A stretch of DNA of 45,182 bases, from assembly GCA_002449845.1 (NCBI GenBank), contig DJXW01000033.1, positions 1 through 45,182 on the forward strand, read 5' to 3'. Below, piece after piece: positions 32,221 to 41,485 of this stretch (position 1 is its first letter; each line of letters opens with the position of its first letter). This DNA is from Prevotella sp. UBA6994 (GTDB lineage: Bacteria > Bacteroidota > Bacteroidia > Bacteroidales > Bacteroidaceae). Under the pieces are notes generated by a model. It was not told the origin of the DNA. It worked only from the letters and a program-made list of their open reading frames with translations, and did no database searches. The position numbers were made by a program, and so were the translations under genes.

Positions 32221-32230
32221 AGGTTATTCG
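32210..32230. promoter_or_regulatory. Candidate operator between divergent promoters
   Basis: A perfect 8-bp inverted repeat, CGAATAAC-AAAAG-GTTATTCG, sits between the divergent -7 boxes. It covers the -33 region of the regulator promoter and lies about 13 nt upstream of the hsdM -7 box, so one bound protein could control both transcripts. Confidence 0.5.
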
Positions 32231-32242
32231 AGAGAAATTATG

Positions 32243-32250
32243 TAACTTTG
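32243..32250 (+). promoter_or_regulatory. -7 promoter element of the hsd operon
   Basis: TAACTTTG is a perfect -7 box 37 nt before the hsdM start codon. No good -33 box is present at the usual distance, which may make it weak or dependent on an activator. Confidence 0.6.
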
Positions 32251-32287
32251 GAGCCAAGAAAAGATATTTTTCATAAACATTGAATAA

Positions 32288-34324
32288 ATGATAACAAAGC
32301 AAGCATTAGGAAGTCTGCTCTTCGGAATGGCAGATATATTACGCGATAAAGTGGAAGACTATAAGTCTTACATTCTATCCCTTCTCTTCTATAAGCGTCT
32401 CTCCGATAATTACCAGTGGGAGATAGAGAATGGCAAGGAGAGATTTGTGAGTGATTATAGCCGTGAGCCTTCTGCAAAAGAAATGGAAGTCATTTCCAAG
32501 AAAATGCACGACTTTATCATTCCAAAAGGATGTTTCTGGGATGATGTGAGAAAGGCACCTATTGACAAAAAGAATGAAACACTTGATAAGGCTGTTGCCG
32601 CCATTGCGGACCAAAATGTAGATAAGAATGGCAAATATATCTTGAAGGGCATTATTAATACCGTCAGATGGAACGAACCTGCGCCCGACGGCTCTGGTGG
32701 AAAGAAACTTGACCCCGAAGTACTTTCCAATCTTATCAATTATTTGGGTGCTGTTGACCTAAGTAACAGGAACGTGACAGTGGATGTCCTGGGTGATGCT
32801 TATGAATATCTCATTAAGCGATTTGCTGATGAAAATAAAGGCGGAACAATGGCAGGTCAGTTCTACACTCCACAGGAAGTTGTTGATATTATTGTCCGCT
32901 ATTTGAAACCGCAAGAAGGGGAGACAGTTTATGACCCTACCTGTGGCTCTGGTGGTTTCTTACTCAATGCGGCAAAATACGTCCAGTCTAATTCTTATCA
33001 GAAAAAGAGCATACGATTGTTTGGACAAGAACTGGTGTGGAATACATGGGCTATTTGTAACATCAATATGATATTGCATGGCTTGGACGCGCGCATAGAA
33101 CAGGGCGACACCATTCGTGACCCCAAATTCAAGGAAGAGGACAATCCTTTGGAACTACGTACCTTTGATAAAGTAATGGCCAATTTTCCCTTCTCTTTAG
33201 AAAACTGGGCTCAGAATGGAGAGCCTAAGAAAGACAAAAAAGGTAAAGCTGTTAATAAGAAAGACGGCACACCCCAATTAGAATATAAGAAAGAGTTCAC
33301 CGATTCCTATAATCGCCTTGTTTATGGCATACCTCCCTATAGCAATGGTGACTTTGCTTTCTTGCAGCATATTATTGCCTCATTGAATGACAAAGGAAAA
33401 GCAGGAGTGGTGTGTCCACAAGGTGTGCTGTTCCGGGGACAGCCTGAAAAGACGGAAGAGGAAGACGGTCAGAACCGTAAGGCTGACGTGGAGTATCTTA
33501 TCCGTCGAGGCTTTTTGCAGGGCATTGATTTCAAAGAACATGTCAATATCATCGATGCCATTGTAGTTTTGCCCAGCAACCTGTTCTATGGCACTACTAT
33601 TCCTGGAGCCATCATCTTCTTTGACAAGAACAAGCCCTCAGAACGGAAAAATAAAGTTCTGATGGTGTATGCTGCCAAGAAAGGTTGGTACCGCGAAGAT
33701 GCCAACATGAGTGTATTGGAACCACAGGATGTGCTTCGCATATCTACCATGTTGGAAAGTTGGGGTGATATTGAAAAGGCCAAAACTTGGATAACTGACC
33801 GCAAACTGCAATTGAACCATCAAATTGAAAATGACCTTGAATATGCTATTTCTGAAATCGAAAAGGATGATGCTGAGGATATTGCAATTAAGACCGATAA
33901 GCTGAATAAAGCCAAATTGGTCATCCAAGACAAGGAAGAAAAGGGCAAGAAACCTACGAAGGGAGAACTCAAGGCATTGGATACCACTCAAAAAGCTTTA
34001 GATAAAATGTTGGCAGACAAGGCAGCTAAGATTACTGCTGTCAAGGATAAAGCCGTCAAGCAACGCCAGGCCATTGCTGATGTGGAAACGGAACTCTTGC
34101 ACATGTTTGCTGACCCAGAGCTGCGAAAGCGCTACTTTGCCATTGTCGATATGGACGACATCGAGGAGAATGAGTTTAACCTCAATATTCCTCGTTATGT
34201 AGATACTTTCGAGCCTGAGGAGCAGATTGACTTGAAAACGGCCATAATGGATTATCAAAAGGCAATCGGTGCAGAGAATAAAGTAGAAAAAGAATTAAAT
34301 GAAATATTAAACAAATTACTGTAG
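32288..34324 (+). CDS. hsdM: Type I restriction-modification system, methyltransferase subunit HsdM
   Basis: Methylates adenine N6 in the target chosen by HsdS. The 678-residue protein has the N-terminal HsdM helical domain (LFGMADILRDKVEDYKSYIL), the conserved QFYTP (191-195), the S-adenosylmethionine motif DPTCGSGGF (216-224) and catalytic motif IV in the form NFPF (299-302) instead of the commoner NPPF/NPPY. It is longer than many HsdM because of a Lys/Glu-rich coiled-coil near 530-610 (KLNKAKLVIQDKEEKGKKP). It opens an operon whose next gene starts 5 nt downstream. Confidence 0.94.
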   Translation: MITKQALGSLLFGMADILRDKVEDYKSYILSLLFYKRLSDNYQWEIENGKERFVSDYSREPSAKEMEVISKKMHDFIIPKGCFWDDVRKAPIDKKNETLDKAVAAIADQNVDKNGKYILKGIINTVRWNEPAPDGSGGKKLDPEVLSNLINYLGAVDLSNRNVTVDVLGDAYEYLIKRFADENKGGTMAGQFYTPQEVVDIIVRYLKPQEGETVYDPTCGSGGFLLNAAKYVQSNSYQKKSIRLFGQELVWNTWAICNINMILHGLDARIEQGDTIRDPKFKEEDNPLELRTFDKVMANFPFSLENWAQNGEPKKDKKGKAVNKKDGTPQLEYKKEFTDSYNRLVYGIPPYSNGDFAFLQHIIASLNDKGKAGVVCPQGVLFRGQPEKTEEEDGQNRKADVEYLIRRGFLQGIDFKEHVNIIDAIVVLPSNLFYGTTIPGAIIFFDKNKPSERKNKVLMVYAAKKGWYREDANMSVLEPQDVLRISTMLESWGDIEKAKTWITDRKLQLNHQIENDLEYAISEIEKDDAEDIAIKTDKLNKAKLVIQDKEEKGKKPTKGELKALDTTQKALDKMLADKAAKITAVKDKAVKQRQAIADVETELLHMFADPELRKRYFAIVDMDDIEENEFNLNIPRYVDTFEPEEQIDLKTAIMDYQKAIGAENKVEKELNEILNKLL

Positions 34325-34329
34325 CCTCT

Positions 34330-35349
34330 ATGAAGAAAGATTTTATAGATTCCGCCATAGTAAGGCAAAATGTGTTGAATAATAGTTTTGCCGTTGCTGC
34401 TATACAAAAAGAAATCGGTCTTACTGGTATTCTTTTTGAAAATGAATATAAATTCTTGTTTAAACAAATAACTGATTTTTTTGAAGTTACTGACAGAACT
34501 ATTCGAGAGTGTATTGCTCGAAATGAAAAAGAACTCACCAAAAACGGTTACGAGGTCTTAAAAGGTAAACGTCTGGTTGACTTTAAGTTAGTTGCTACAA
34601 AAGTTCCTGGTTGTGAAGTTGATTTCACAACCAAAACTACTGTTCTTGGTATATTTAATTTCCGTGCTTTTTTAAACATTGCAATGTTGCTTGTAGATAG
34701 TGAAAAAGCTCGTAGTCTTCGTAGTGCTATTTTAGATATTGCTATTGATACCATTAATCGACGTACAGGAGGAGGTACAAAATATATAAATCAGCGTGAT
34801 GAAGACTTTATTACAAATATGCTCCGTGGAGAAGATTATCGTAGGGAATTTACTGATGCCCTACGTGATTGTGTCGATATGGGCAATATTAAGTATATGA
34901 TTTATACTGATAAAGTCTACAATAGCATTTTCAAGGAAGATGCAACTGAATATCGAAAGATATTGAAACTTGAGAAGAATGAAAAGGTTCGAGACACCAT
35001 GTATAGCGAAGTCTTGGACATTATTGCCAGTTATGAAGCTGGATTCGCAGAAGAATTACGAGTGAGTGCAGAAATGAAGGGGCGCCCCCTTACATCTTTT
35101 GAAGCTGATGAATTGTTCAGCCGATTTGAGAAACAACGCTTATGGGAGCCATTGCGAGAAAAGGCACGTACAAAGATGGCCAGCCGTGATTTGTGTTTCC
35201 GCGATGCACTTCACAAGAATCTTGAAGAATATATCAGTGCTGTTCCTGAGTCTGACTTCGAGCGATTCCTCGGAGAAAAAAGTATGGAGTTGGATCAGCG
35301 GTTGGAAGAGTATCGTGATGCACTAAAACGCCTAAAAGAAAGAGACTGA
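34330..35349 (+). CDS. Accessory protein with helix-turn-helix-like N-terminus, probable partner of the Doc toxin
   Basis: A 339-residue protein between hsdM and the Doc gene. Residues about 45-75 (QITDFFEVTDRTIRECIARN) look like a helix-turn-helix, and about 100-135 (ILGIFNFRAFLNIAMLLVDS, then ARSLRSAILDIAIDTIN) resemble the RhuM/pRha-like DNA-binding proteins of phages and pathogenicity islands. The C-terminal half is helical and charged. The downstream gene starts 3 nt after its stop, so it may be an antitoxin or targeting factor for the Doc protein (inference). It is richer in A/T than hsdM, suggesting it was acquired separately. The family assignment is weak. Confidence 0.6.
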   Translation: MKKDFIDSAIVRQNVLNNSFAVAAIQKEIGLTGILFENEYKFLFKQITDFFEVTDRTIRECIARNEKELTKNGYEVLKGKRLVDFKLVATKVPGCEVDFTTKTTVLGIFNFRAFLNIAMLLVDSEKARSLRSAILDIAIDTINRRTGGGTKYINQRDEDFITNMLRGEDYRREFTDALRDCVDMGNIKYMIYTDKVYNSIFKEDATEYRKILKLEKNEKVRDTMYSEVLDIIASYEAGFAEELRVSAEMKGRPLTSFEADELFSRFEKQRLWEPLREKARTKMASRDLCFRDALHKNLEEYISAVPESDFERFLGEKSMELDQRLEEYRDALKRLKERD

Positions 35350-35352
35350 CGA

Positions 35353-35832
35353 ATGAAGACTATCTATATCACAAAAGAGCAAGCCATTGACACTCACAGG
35401 AAGACCATCCAGTATAGTGGTGGTGGGGACTGCAATATAATCAATGAGGGCTACTTATGTAGCGCACTTGAGCTTATTCAGAACGACGATTATTACCCCA
35501 CATTTGAAGACAAACTGGTACATTTAGTATGGTCTATCAATCGCAACCACTCTTTTTCAGATGGTAACAAACGCCTTTCTATCACTTTAGGCGTTCAGTT
35601 CCTATCGATGAACGGTTATCTCTTTTGCATCAGTCGTTTCTTGCAGGAGATGGAAAATGTCAGCTACCATCTTGCAGCAGGTCTTATCGATAAAGATTTG
35701 CTACGAGACATCATCCACTCCATCATAGAGGGTGAACTCGATTTCGATATAGAACTAAAGTCACGCATTCTCTGTGCTATAGATAATGGTATGTGTGGAT
35801 TCGATGAACAGAATGAGGAAGGAGGGGAATAA
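35353..35832 (+). CDS. doc: Death-on-curing (Doc)/Fic-domain toxin
   Basis: A 159-residue Fic-fold protein with the full active-site motif HSFSDGNKR (66-74; His66, Asp70, Asn72, Lys73, Arg74). The Lys in place of the second Gly points to the Doc subgroup, which phosphorylates EF-Tu in phage P1, over AMP-transferases. N-terminal ITKEQAIDTHRKTI is also Doc-like. No inhibitory (S/T)xxxE(G/N) motif is obvious within the protein, so inhibition would come from another protein, perhaps the preceding gene product. Its stop codon overlaps the hsdS start by one base, tying the toxin to the restriction operon. Confidence 0.85.
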   Translation: MKTIYITKEQAIDTHRKTIQYSGGGDCNIINEGYLCSALELIQNDDYYPTFEDKLVHLVWSINRNHSFSDGNKRLSITLGVQFLSMNGYLFCISRFLQEMENVSYHLAAGLIDKDLLRDIIHSIIEGELDFDIELKSRILCAIDNGMCGFDEQNEEGGE

Positions 35833-37160
35833 TGGAGAGCAGAGTAAATAACAAATACAGCCATCTCCCCGCTGGATGGGAAGTGAAAACTGTTGAACAA
35901 GTTTTTGATTTCTATCCTACTGCTTCTTATTCACGTGATAAGATGTTTAAGGACAATAATCCTTCTGCTATTGGGTATATTCACTATGGTGATATTCATA
36001 CTAAATACAATCTTATCTTAGATGTTCCAAACACAGAGATTCCGTATATAAGCGAAGAACTGAAGAAAGACTTTGAATATATAAAAGAAGGAGATTTGAT
36101 ATTATCAGATACAAGTGAGGACTATGACGGAGTAGGAAAGTGTATTGAAATACTAAATGTTGGAAGCAATACAATAATTTCAGGTTTACACACCTTAATG
36201 CTCCGACCAAAGGGGAATGATTTGATAGATGGTTTTAAAGGCTATTTGTTCTCTGGTGAGTATGTCAGAAATAGTTTATTAAGGATAGTTACAGGCATTA
36301 AAGTTTATAGCATAGCCAAAGCCATGCTTGCTAAAGTTAATTTGCCAATACCATCTATTCAAGAACAAAAAGAGATTACAAGCGTTCTCTCAAAAGTTGA
36401 TAAAGCAATAGCGTCCGTACAAAACAGCATTGCTGCTGCGGAACGACTGAAAAAGAGTCTCATGCAAAACGTTCTCACAGGTAAAATGAAGCCAGATGGC
36501 ACATTCCGTACACCCGAAGAATTCTATATCGACGAAAAGTTTGGCAAAGTTCCTATTGGATGGGAAGTAAAAAGTATTGATGAAATATCTGATTTCGTTC
36601 AATATGGATTAAACATATCTTCATCGGACAATGGACAAATACCAATGCTTCGTATGAACAATATAGTCAATGGTGAAATGTCAGATTCACCATTGGTATA
36701 TGTAAATTTGAATGACCAATTACTTCAGCAATATGAATTGGAAGCAGGAGACATTTTGTTTAATCGTACAAACAGTATGGATCTTGTTGGTAAAGTTGGA
36801 GTATTTAGACTGATGGGAAAATATGTATTTGCATCGTATTTAATTAGAGTTAGAGTATCAAAAGAGAATAATCCATATTATATTAATTTGGCGTTAAACT
36901 CTTACCCGATACAATGCTCATTAAGATCAAAAGCCACTCCAGCAGTTAGTCAAGCAAATATAAACTCAAAGAGCTTACGGCATACACAAATTTTTAAACC
37001 CAAGAAAAAAGATGAACAAGATTTAGTGATGTCAAAGATAGAAGAGGTTGAACATGTTATTTTACAAAAAAACGACAAAGTCAAAAAGTTAGAACAACTT
37101 AAGAAGTCATTAATGCAAAATTTACTAACAGGTAAAATAAAAATAGATAAAGACATATGA
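35832..37160 (+). CDS. hsdS: Type I restriction-modification system, specificity subunit HsdS
   Basis: Determines the bipartite DNA target through two target-recognition domains. The 442-residue protein has the expected internal duplication: each half begins with a GWEVK phrase (LPAGWEVKTVEQVFDF; VPIGWEVKSIDEISDF) and ends with a conserved helix (ERLKKSLMQNVLTGKMKPDG; EQLKKSLMQNLLTGKIKIDK). The recognition sequence cannot be predicted from this. It overlaps the preceding toxin gene by 1 nt and the next gene by 4 nt (ATGA). The A/T-rich codon use compared with hsdM and hsdR is normal for swapped specificity genes. Confidence 0.93.
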   Translation: MESRVNNKYSHLPAGWEVKTVEQVFDFYPTASYSRDKMFKDNNPSAIGYIHYGDIHTKYNLILDVPNTEIPYISEELKKDFEYIKEGDLILSDTSEDYDGVGKCIEILNVGSNTIISGLHTLMLRPKGNDLIDGFKGYLFSGEYVRNSLLRIVTGIKVYSIAKAMLAKVNLPIPSIQEQKEITSVLSKVDKAIASVQNSIAAAERLKKSLMQNVLTGKMKPDGTFRTPEEFYIDEKFGKVPIGWEVKSIDEISDFVQYGLNISSSDNGQIPMLRMNNIVNGEMSDSPLVYVNLNDQLLQQYELEAGDILFNRTNSMDLVGKVGVFRLMGKYVFASYLIRVRVSKENNPYYINLALNSYPIQCSLRSKATPAVSQANINSKSLRHTQIFKPKKKDEQDLVMSKIEEVEHVILQKNDKVKKLEQLKKSLMQNLLTGKIKIDKDI

Positions 37161-38428
37161 CAAATATAGACGAGTATATTCAAAGAGAACATGATGTTCT
37201 AAAACGTTTTTCGGATTCCAAATTAGCAGAGATCTTTGAAATTCATTCAAATGTAAGATGGAGATCTTCTCATAAATATGTAGAATTTGATATTGCTTTG
37301 TTTAAAAAGGACATTATCTATGCCGTAATTGAAATTAAACACAAATTGTCTAATCAAGCTATGGAGAACGCAAAACGCCAAATAGAGAATGCTCTTCATT
37401 TGGCGAATTGTAGATTCGGCATCATAACAGATAATAAGGATTTTTACTTGATAGATTCTGCACATCTCGACAGGCAATATATAAAAATGGATTTTGTCCA
37501 AATTGTTGACAGTCTAATAAAACCTAATGTTATTTCGCAAAATAGAGATGGAAAAGAAAGAATTAAAACGGCTCTTGAATTATTCTTTAAGCAACAAGAT
37601 ATAATCCTATCAATCTGTGATAATCTAAATTTTGATGAGAGTCAAGGTTTTTTCTCTTTCTCAACAATCGAAAACGAAAAAAGTTTTTTTCTTTTGCTCA
37701 TGGGAGAACTAGAAATGGACAAAGCTGTATATAGGTACACATCGTTGGATACTTTATTTGTAATGCTTAATAAAGGAACATACAGATTGAACGGAATTGT
37801 TGGTATGAATGACAAGTCTGAGATTGATTATTTTGATAAAGAATGTCCCATTGATAATTCTGGCTCTTCTGTACGTCAGTTAAATGAAACATATTTGTCG
37901 TCATGTAGTTCCTTAAAAGATGATTTGACTATGTGGAGATTGTATGGAGATGATGCAAAAGGAGTATGTTTAGAGTTTGAGATGACTCCACAAGAAAAAA
38001 GATATAATAATTTCATTCTAGCTCCGGTGAATTATGCCAAAAGAAGAGGAGAGCATACAGCGCTGAAAATGATAAAAGCCTTATCTGAAGCAAACGTCAG
38101 ATTTGCAGAACTTAGCAAATGGAAGCATTTCTTTAAGCCATATGATTATAGCGTTGAAAAAGAAATAAGATTAATGTTTCTTGACAATGGAAGATACGAT
38201 AATGGTGTTACGAATCGTGACTGGGTAAAGACATGGAGTCATTCTATAATAAATCCAATTGTAGATTTCAAATTAAATGCATCTGGCTTCCCTTTACAAT
38301 TAAGAAAAGTCATTATAGGTCCCAAAATGCCAGAATTGGATATAAATAAAAGCCAGCTTGAGGATCTAATCTCTGCAAAAGGTTATTATATAAAAGTAGA
38401 AAATTCTGAAATAGACAATTATAGATAA
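37157..38428 (+). CDS. PD-(D/E)XK-like nuclease domain fused to DUF2971
   Basis: A 423-residue protein between hsdS and hsdR, overlapping hsdS by 4 nt and ending 3 nt before hsdR. The N-terminal 110 residues contain YVEFDIALFK...YAVIEIKHK, with Asp45 and Glu59-x-Lys61 spaced as in the PD-(D/E)XK nuclease fold, similar to the N-terminus of HsdR. From about 192 to 345 is a DUF2971 domain: YRYTSLDTLFVMLNKG, GMNDKSEIDYF, YLSSCSSLKDDLTMWRLYGD, GVCLEFEM and EKEIRLMF. DUF2971 has no firmly known activity; it recurs near defence genes. I do not know this fusion as a named system. Base composition is strikingly A/T-rich. A phage-sensing nuclease effector is an inference. Confidence 0.75.
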   Translation: MTNIDEYIQREHDVLKRFSDSKLAEIFEIHSNVRWRSSHKYVEFDIALFKKDIIYAVIEIKHKLSNQAMENAKRQIENALHLANCRFGIITDNKDFYLIDSAHLDRQYIKMDFVQIVDSLIKPNVISQNRDGKERIKTALELFFKQQDIILSICDNLNFDESQGFFSFSTIENEKSFFLLLMGELEMDKAVYRYTSLDTLFVMLNKGTYRLNGIVGMNDKSEIDYFDKECPIDNSGSSVRQLNETYLSSCSSLKDDLTMWRLYGDDAKGVCLEFEMTPQEKRYNNFILAPVNYAKRRGEHTALKMIKALSEANVRFAELSKWKHFFKPYDYSVEKEIRLMFLDNGRYDNGVTNRDWVKTWSHSIINPIVDFKLNASGFPLQLRKVIIGPKMPELDINKSQLEDLISAKGYYIKVENSEIDNYR

Positions 38429-38431
38429 ATT

Positions 38432-41400
38432 ATGTCTAAACTACACGAACAAAAGCCTGTTGAGGCAAAGGTGACGGAATGGCTGTCGAAGATGGGCTGG
38501 ACACCGAAGACTGCCGAGAATTTAAAGCCTTATAACCGCATACAGATGAATGCGGTGATAGAGCCTATTCTAGTAGAAAAGGTGATGGAACTGAACTCTA
38601 TCAAGAAGCAGACTGCAACGTCGGCGGTAGAAGTGCTGCTCAACAACTTGCGGAATCCAAGTCCGATAGAAGGAAACGAGAACTTCCTGGATCAGTTGGT
38701 GGATGGCGTGACGATGACCGTTGACAAAGAGGACAAGACTATTCGCTTTATCGACTTTGAAGATATTTGGCAAAATAGTTTTATCGTTACTAATCAATAT
38801 ACCGTTCAACAGGTTCGCGTAGATATTTGCTTGTTGGTGAACGGCATCCCTTTGGTGCCCATAGAGGCGAAACAATGTGCCAGACGTGGGACAAACTGGC
38901 TTGAAGGTGTCCGCCAATTCGATACATACGACAGACGGAGTGACAAACTCTTTATGGCGCACCTGTTTGGCGTAGCCTGCAATGGCCGACTGTGCAAATA
39001 CGGTATCCCTAGAGCATCAGCCTCATACTACAATGAATGGAAAGACTCTGTAATAGCTAATAAGTATCCCAATCCGATTCTTGACCCAGAGAATGATTTG
39101 TGCCGAACATATAAGGACGAAGAAGACGGATTGATGCATTTTGATGTAGAGCGTCTGCCGAATGGTAATCTGCTGGAGCAAATGAAGTTTGGCATTATTG
39201 GTCTTCTACAGCCTGAGCGTGTACTTGACATTTTACAGCATTTTATCGTTTTTGAGCGTGATAACGGGAAAATCATCAAGAAGGTGGCACGCTATCAGCA
39301 GTTAAGGGCTGCTAATAAGATTGTGGATCGAGTGACCCATACAGACAAGAAACAGGGAGTCATCTGGCATACGCAAGGTTCAGGAAAGTCGCTCACCATG
39401 CTCTATACGGCTTATAAACTGCGTAAGGCTGAAGAGCTGGACGACCCGACTATTTTCATAGTGGTTGACCGTAAGGACTTGAAAGACCAGATGGGCGATA
39501 CATTCTTTGACTGTGTTTTCCCGAATGCCCGTCAGGTGATGAGCGTAGGTGACTTGAAGTCTATTATCAAGGATAAGCCTGCTGGTGTCTTTGTCACCAC
39601 CATTCAGAAATTCAACGAACTGGGGAGTATTGTTGATGACAGGGGTAACGTGATAGTGCTGATAGACGAAGCACATCGCACAGAGTATGGCGATTATCAG
39701 ATGGAACTACAGGCGGTCTTACCTAATGCCAAGCGATTTGCTTTCACAGGTACGCCTATACCCAAAACGCATCGTGAGTTTGGCATTAAGGACGAGAACG
39801 GCAAGATAGAATACTATTTGGATAAGTACAGTGTTATTGACGCCATCAGCGATGGTGCCACGAAGCCCATCAAATACACGCTTGGCCCTTCGCAGTGGTT
39901 TCTTGATAAGGAGAATTTGAAGAAAGGCTATGAGGAAATTACGGCCGACTTGGAAGAAGACCAAAAACGACTGGTTGAGCAAAAGGTGCAGCCGTGGAAA
40001 ACGCTGATGAAGAAACCGGAACGTATAGAGGTATTGGCAGCAGATATTGCTAAGGACTTCAAGGAGCGACTGGAGCCGCAAGGATTCAAGGCACAAGTGG
40101 TTGCTATTGATAAGGAGGCTTGTGTGCTATACTATCATGAACTGCTGAAATATTTCGACAAGTCGGAACTTCAGATAATCTTCTCCACAGGTCAGTATGA
40201 GACGAAAGAGCGATACGATATGTTCTCACCGTTCTACCTGACAGATAAAGAACGAAAGCAGTTGATTGAGAAATTCAAGAAACACATCACGCCCGAGGAG
40301 CAGGCAAAAGGTAATAATCTGAAAATATTCATCGTCTGCAATATGCTATTGACCGGCTTTGATGCGCCTATTGAACAGACGATGTATTTAGACAGCCCGC
40401 TGCGTGACCACAATCTGCTGCAAGCGGTGGCAAGGACAAATCGTCCTTACGATTATGGTGAGGGAGAGATGAAACTTACCAAGGAATTTGGCCGGATAGT
40501 CGATTATGTAGGTGTGTTCCAGAATTATAAGGAGGCATTGAACTATGACCCTCAGGACATTGGTGAGTTTGAGGATGTGGATTCTTTGCTGAGGGATTTC
40601 CCCAAAGTGCTTGATACTGCCTTTAAGCATTTTGAGGAAATTAAGTTGGAAGATACTTACGAGTGTCAGATTTCTATTATTCGAAAGTTAAGCGAGATAG
40701 ACCACGGACAGTTTGAGAACGAATTCCATCGTGTCGTACAACTATGGGAAGCCATTAGTCCGAACCCAGGACTTCGCCCTTATCGCACAAGGTATCAGTG
40801 GTTGGTGACTATCTATGAACTCTATATGGAGGAATTCCGCCGTATAGACTTCGATGCCGAATTCTATGCTGCTCAGACAAGGAAGTTGCTGGAAGAAAGT
40901 ACCATGCTGCTTGATTTCAGAGGTCACATGCCGGAAATAGCGATTGATGCAGACTATCTGACAAAATTGCAAGAAACGAAGCTATCACCCAGCGACAAAG
41001 CTGAGAAGATTATTCGTGATATTGAGACAATGATTCGAACAAATCAGAACAGCAGTGCTATTTACATAGAGTATCAAGAACGGCTGGATGCCCTGATTCG
41101 ACAGAAAAATGCTAATACGACTGAAATTGAAGGAATCTTGAAACAGTTGAGTGAACTTTACACGGAGGTGGATGAGGCTTTTGAAATGCCAAGGAAAATG
41201 GGCTTTGACAACAAAGGTACCTTCGAAATATATCAAACAATCAAGAACCATATAGATAACTTCAGCGAAGAATTAGTTAGGGATTTTGCGGAGAAACTGA
41301 CGGAGAGAATCCGAGCAAAAATTTATATTGGATGGCAAGAGGTGACACCAGAGTATAATCGTATGAGATTTGAGGTTGAATTATTAGCCGCAAACGACAA

Positions 41401-41485
41401 ATACGAGTCTCTGAATCTGGATGTTGACGGTGAACTTGGCGAAAAGCTGATGAAATCTATCATAGATAACTTTAGTTTGAACTAA
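38432..41485 (+). CDS. hsdR: Type I restriction endonuclease subunit HsdR
   Basis: Cleaves unmodified DNA after ATP-driven translocation. The 1017-residue protein has the HSDR_N nuclease (Asp131 in VRVDICLL and Glu145-Ala-Lys147 in PIEAKQ), then the helicase motor with Walker A HTQGSGKSLT (313-322), DEAH (412-415) and motif III FTGTPIP, and a C-terminal helical region that docks on HsdM. All catalytic residues are intact, so restriction should be functional. It starts 3 nt after the DUF2971 fusion and its stop overlaps the following start (TAATG). Confidence 0.95.
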   Translation: MSKLHEQKPVEAKVTEWLSKMGWTPKTAENLKPYNRIQMNAVIEPILVEKVMELNSIKKQTATSAVEVLLNNLRNPSPIEGNENFLDQLVDGVTMTVDKEDKTIRFIDFEDIWQNSFIVTNQYTVQQVRVDICLLVNGIPLVPIEAKQCARRGTNWLEGVRQFDTYDRRSDKLFMAHLFGVACNGRLCKYGIPRASASYYNEWKDSVIANKYPNPILDPENDLCRTYKDEEDGLMHFDVERLPNGNLLEQMKFGIIGLLQPERVLDILQHFIVFERDNGKIIKKVARYQQLRAANKIVDRVTHTDKKQGVIWHTQGSGKSLTMLYTAYKLRKAEELDDPTIFIVVDRKDLKDQMGDTFFDCVFPNARQVMSVGDLKSIIKDKPAGVFVTTIQKFNELGSIVDDRGNVIVLIDEAHRTEYGDYQMELQAVLPNAKRFAFTGTPIPKTHREFGIKDENGKIEYYLDKYSVIDAISDGATKPIKYTLGPSQWFLDKENLKKGYEEITADLEEDQKRLVEQKVQPWKTLMKKPERIEVLAADIAKDFKERLEPQGFKAQVVAIDKEACVLYYHELLKYFDKSELQIIFSTGQYETKERYDMFSPFYLTDKERKQLIEKFKKHITPEEQAKGNNLKIFIVCNMLLTGFDAPIEQTMYLDSPLRDHNLLQAVARTNRPYDYGEGEMKLTKEFGRIVDYVGVFQNYKEALNYDPQDIGEFEDVDSLLRDFPKVLDTAFKHFEEIKLEDTYECQISIIRKLSEIDHGQFENEFHRVVQLWEAISPNPGLRPYRTRYQWLVTIYELYMEEFRRIDFDAEFYAAQTRKLLEESTMLLDFRGHMPEIAIDADYLTKLQETKLSPSDKAEKIIRDIETMIRTNQNSSAIYIEYQERLDALIRQKNANTTEIEGILKQLSELYTEVDEAFEMPRKMGFDNKGTFEIYQTIKNHIDNFSEELVRDFAEKLTERIRAKIYIGWQEVTPEYNRMRFEVELLAANDKYESLNLDVDGELGEKLMKSIIDNFSLN

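Noticed and set aside
33182..33193. HsdM motif IV reading NFPF as a sign of an inactive methylase
   Set aside because: The rest of HsdM is intact, the phrase is in the right place, and Phe at this position occurs in a recognised subset of HsdM proteins as far as I recall; inactivation is not supported.
35832..37160. Phase-variable, invertible hsdS
   Set aside because: There is only one hsdS, the internal repeats are direct, and no recombinase gene or second partial hsdS is in the window.
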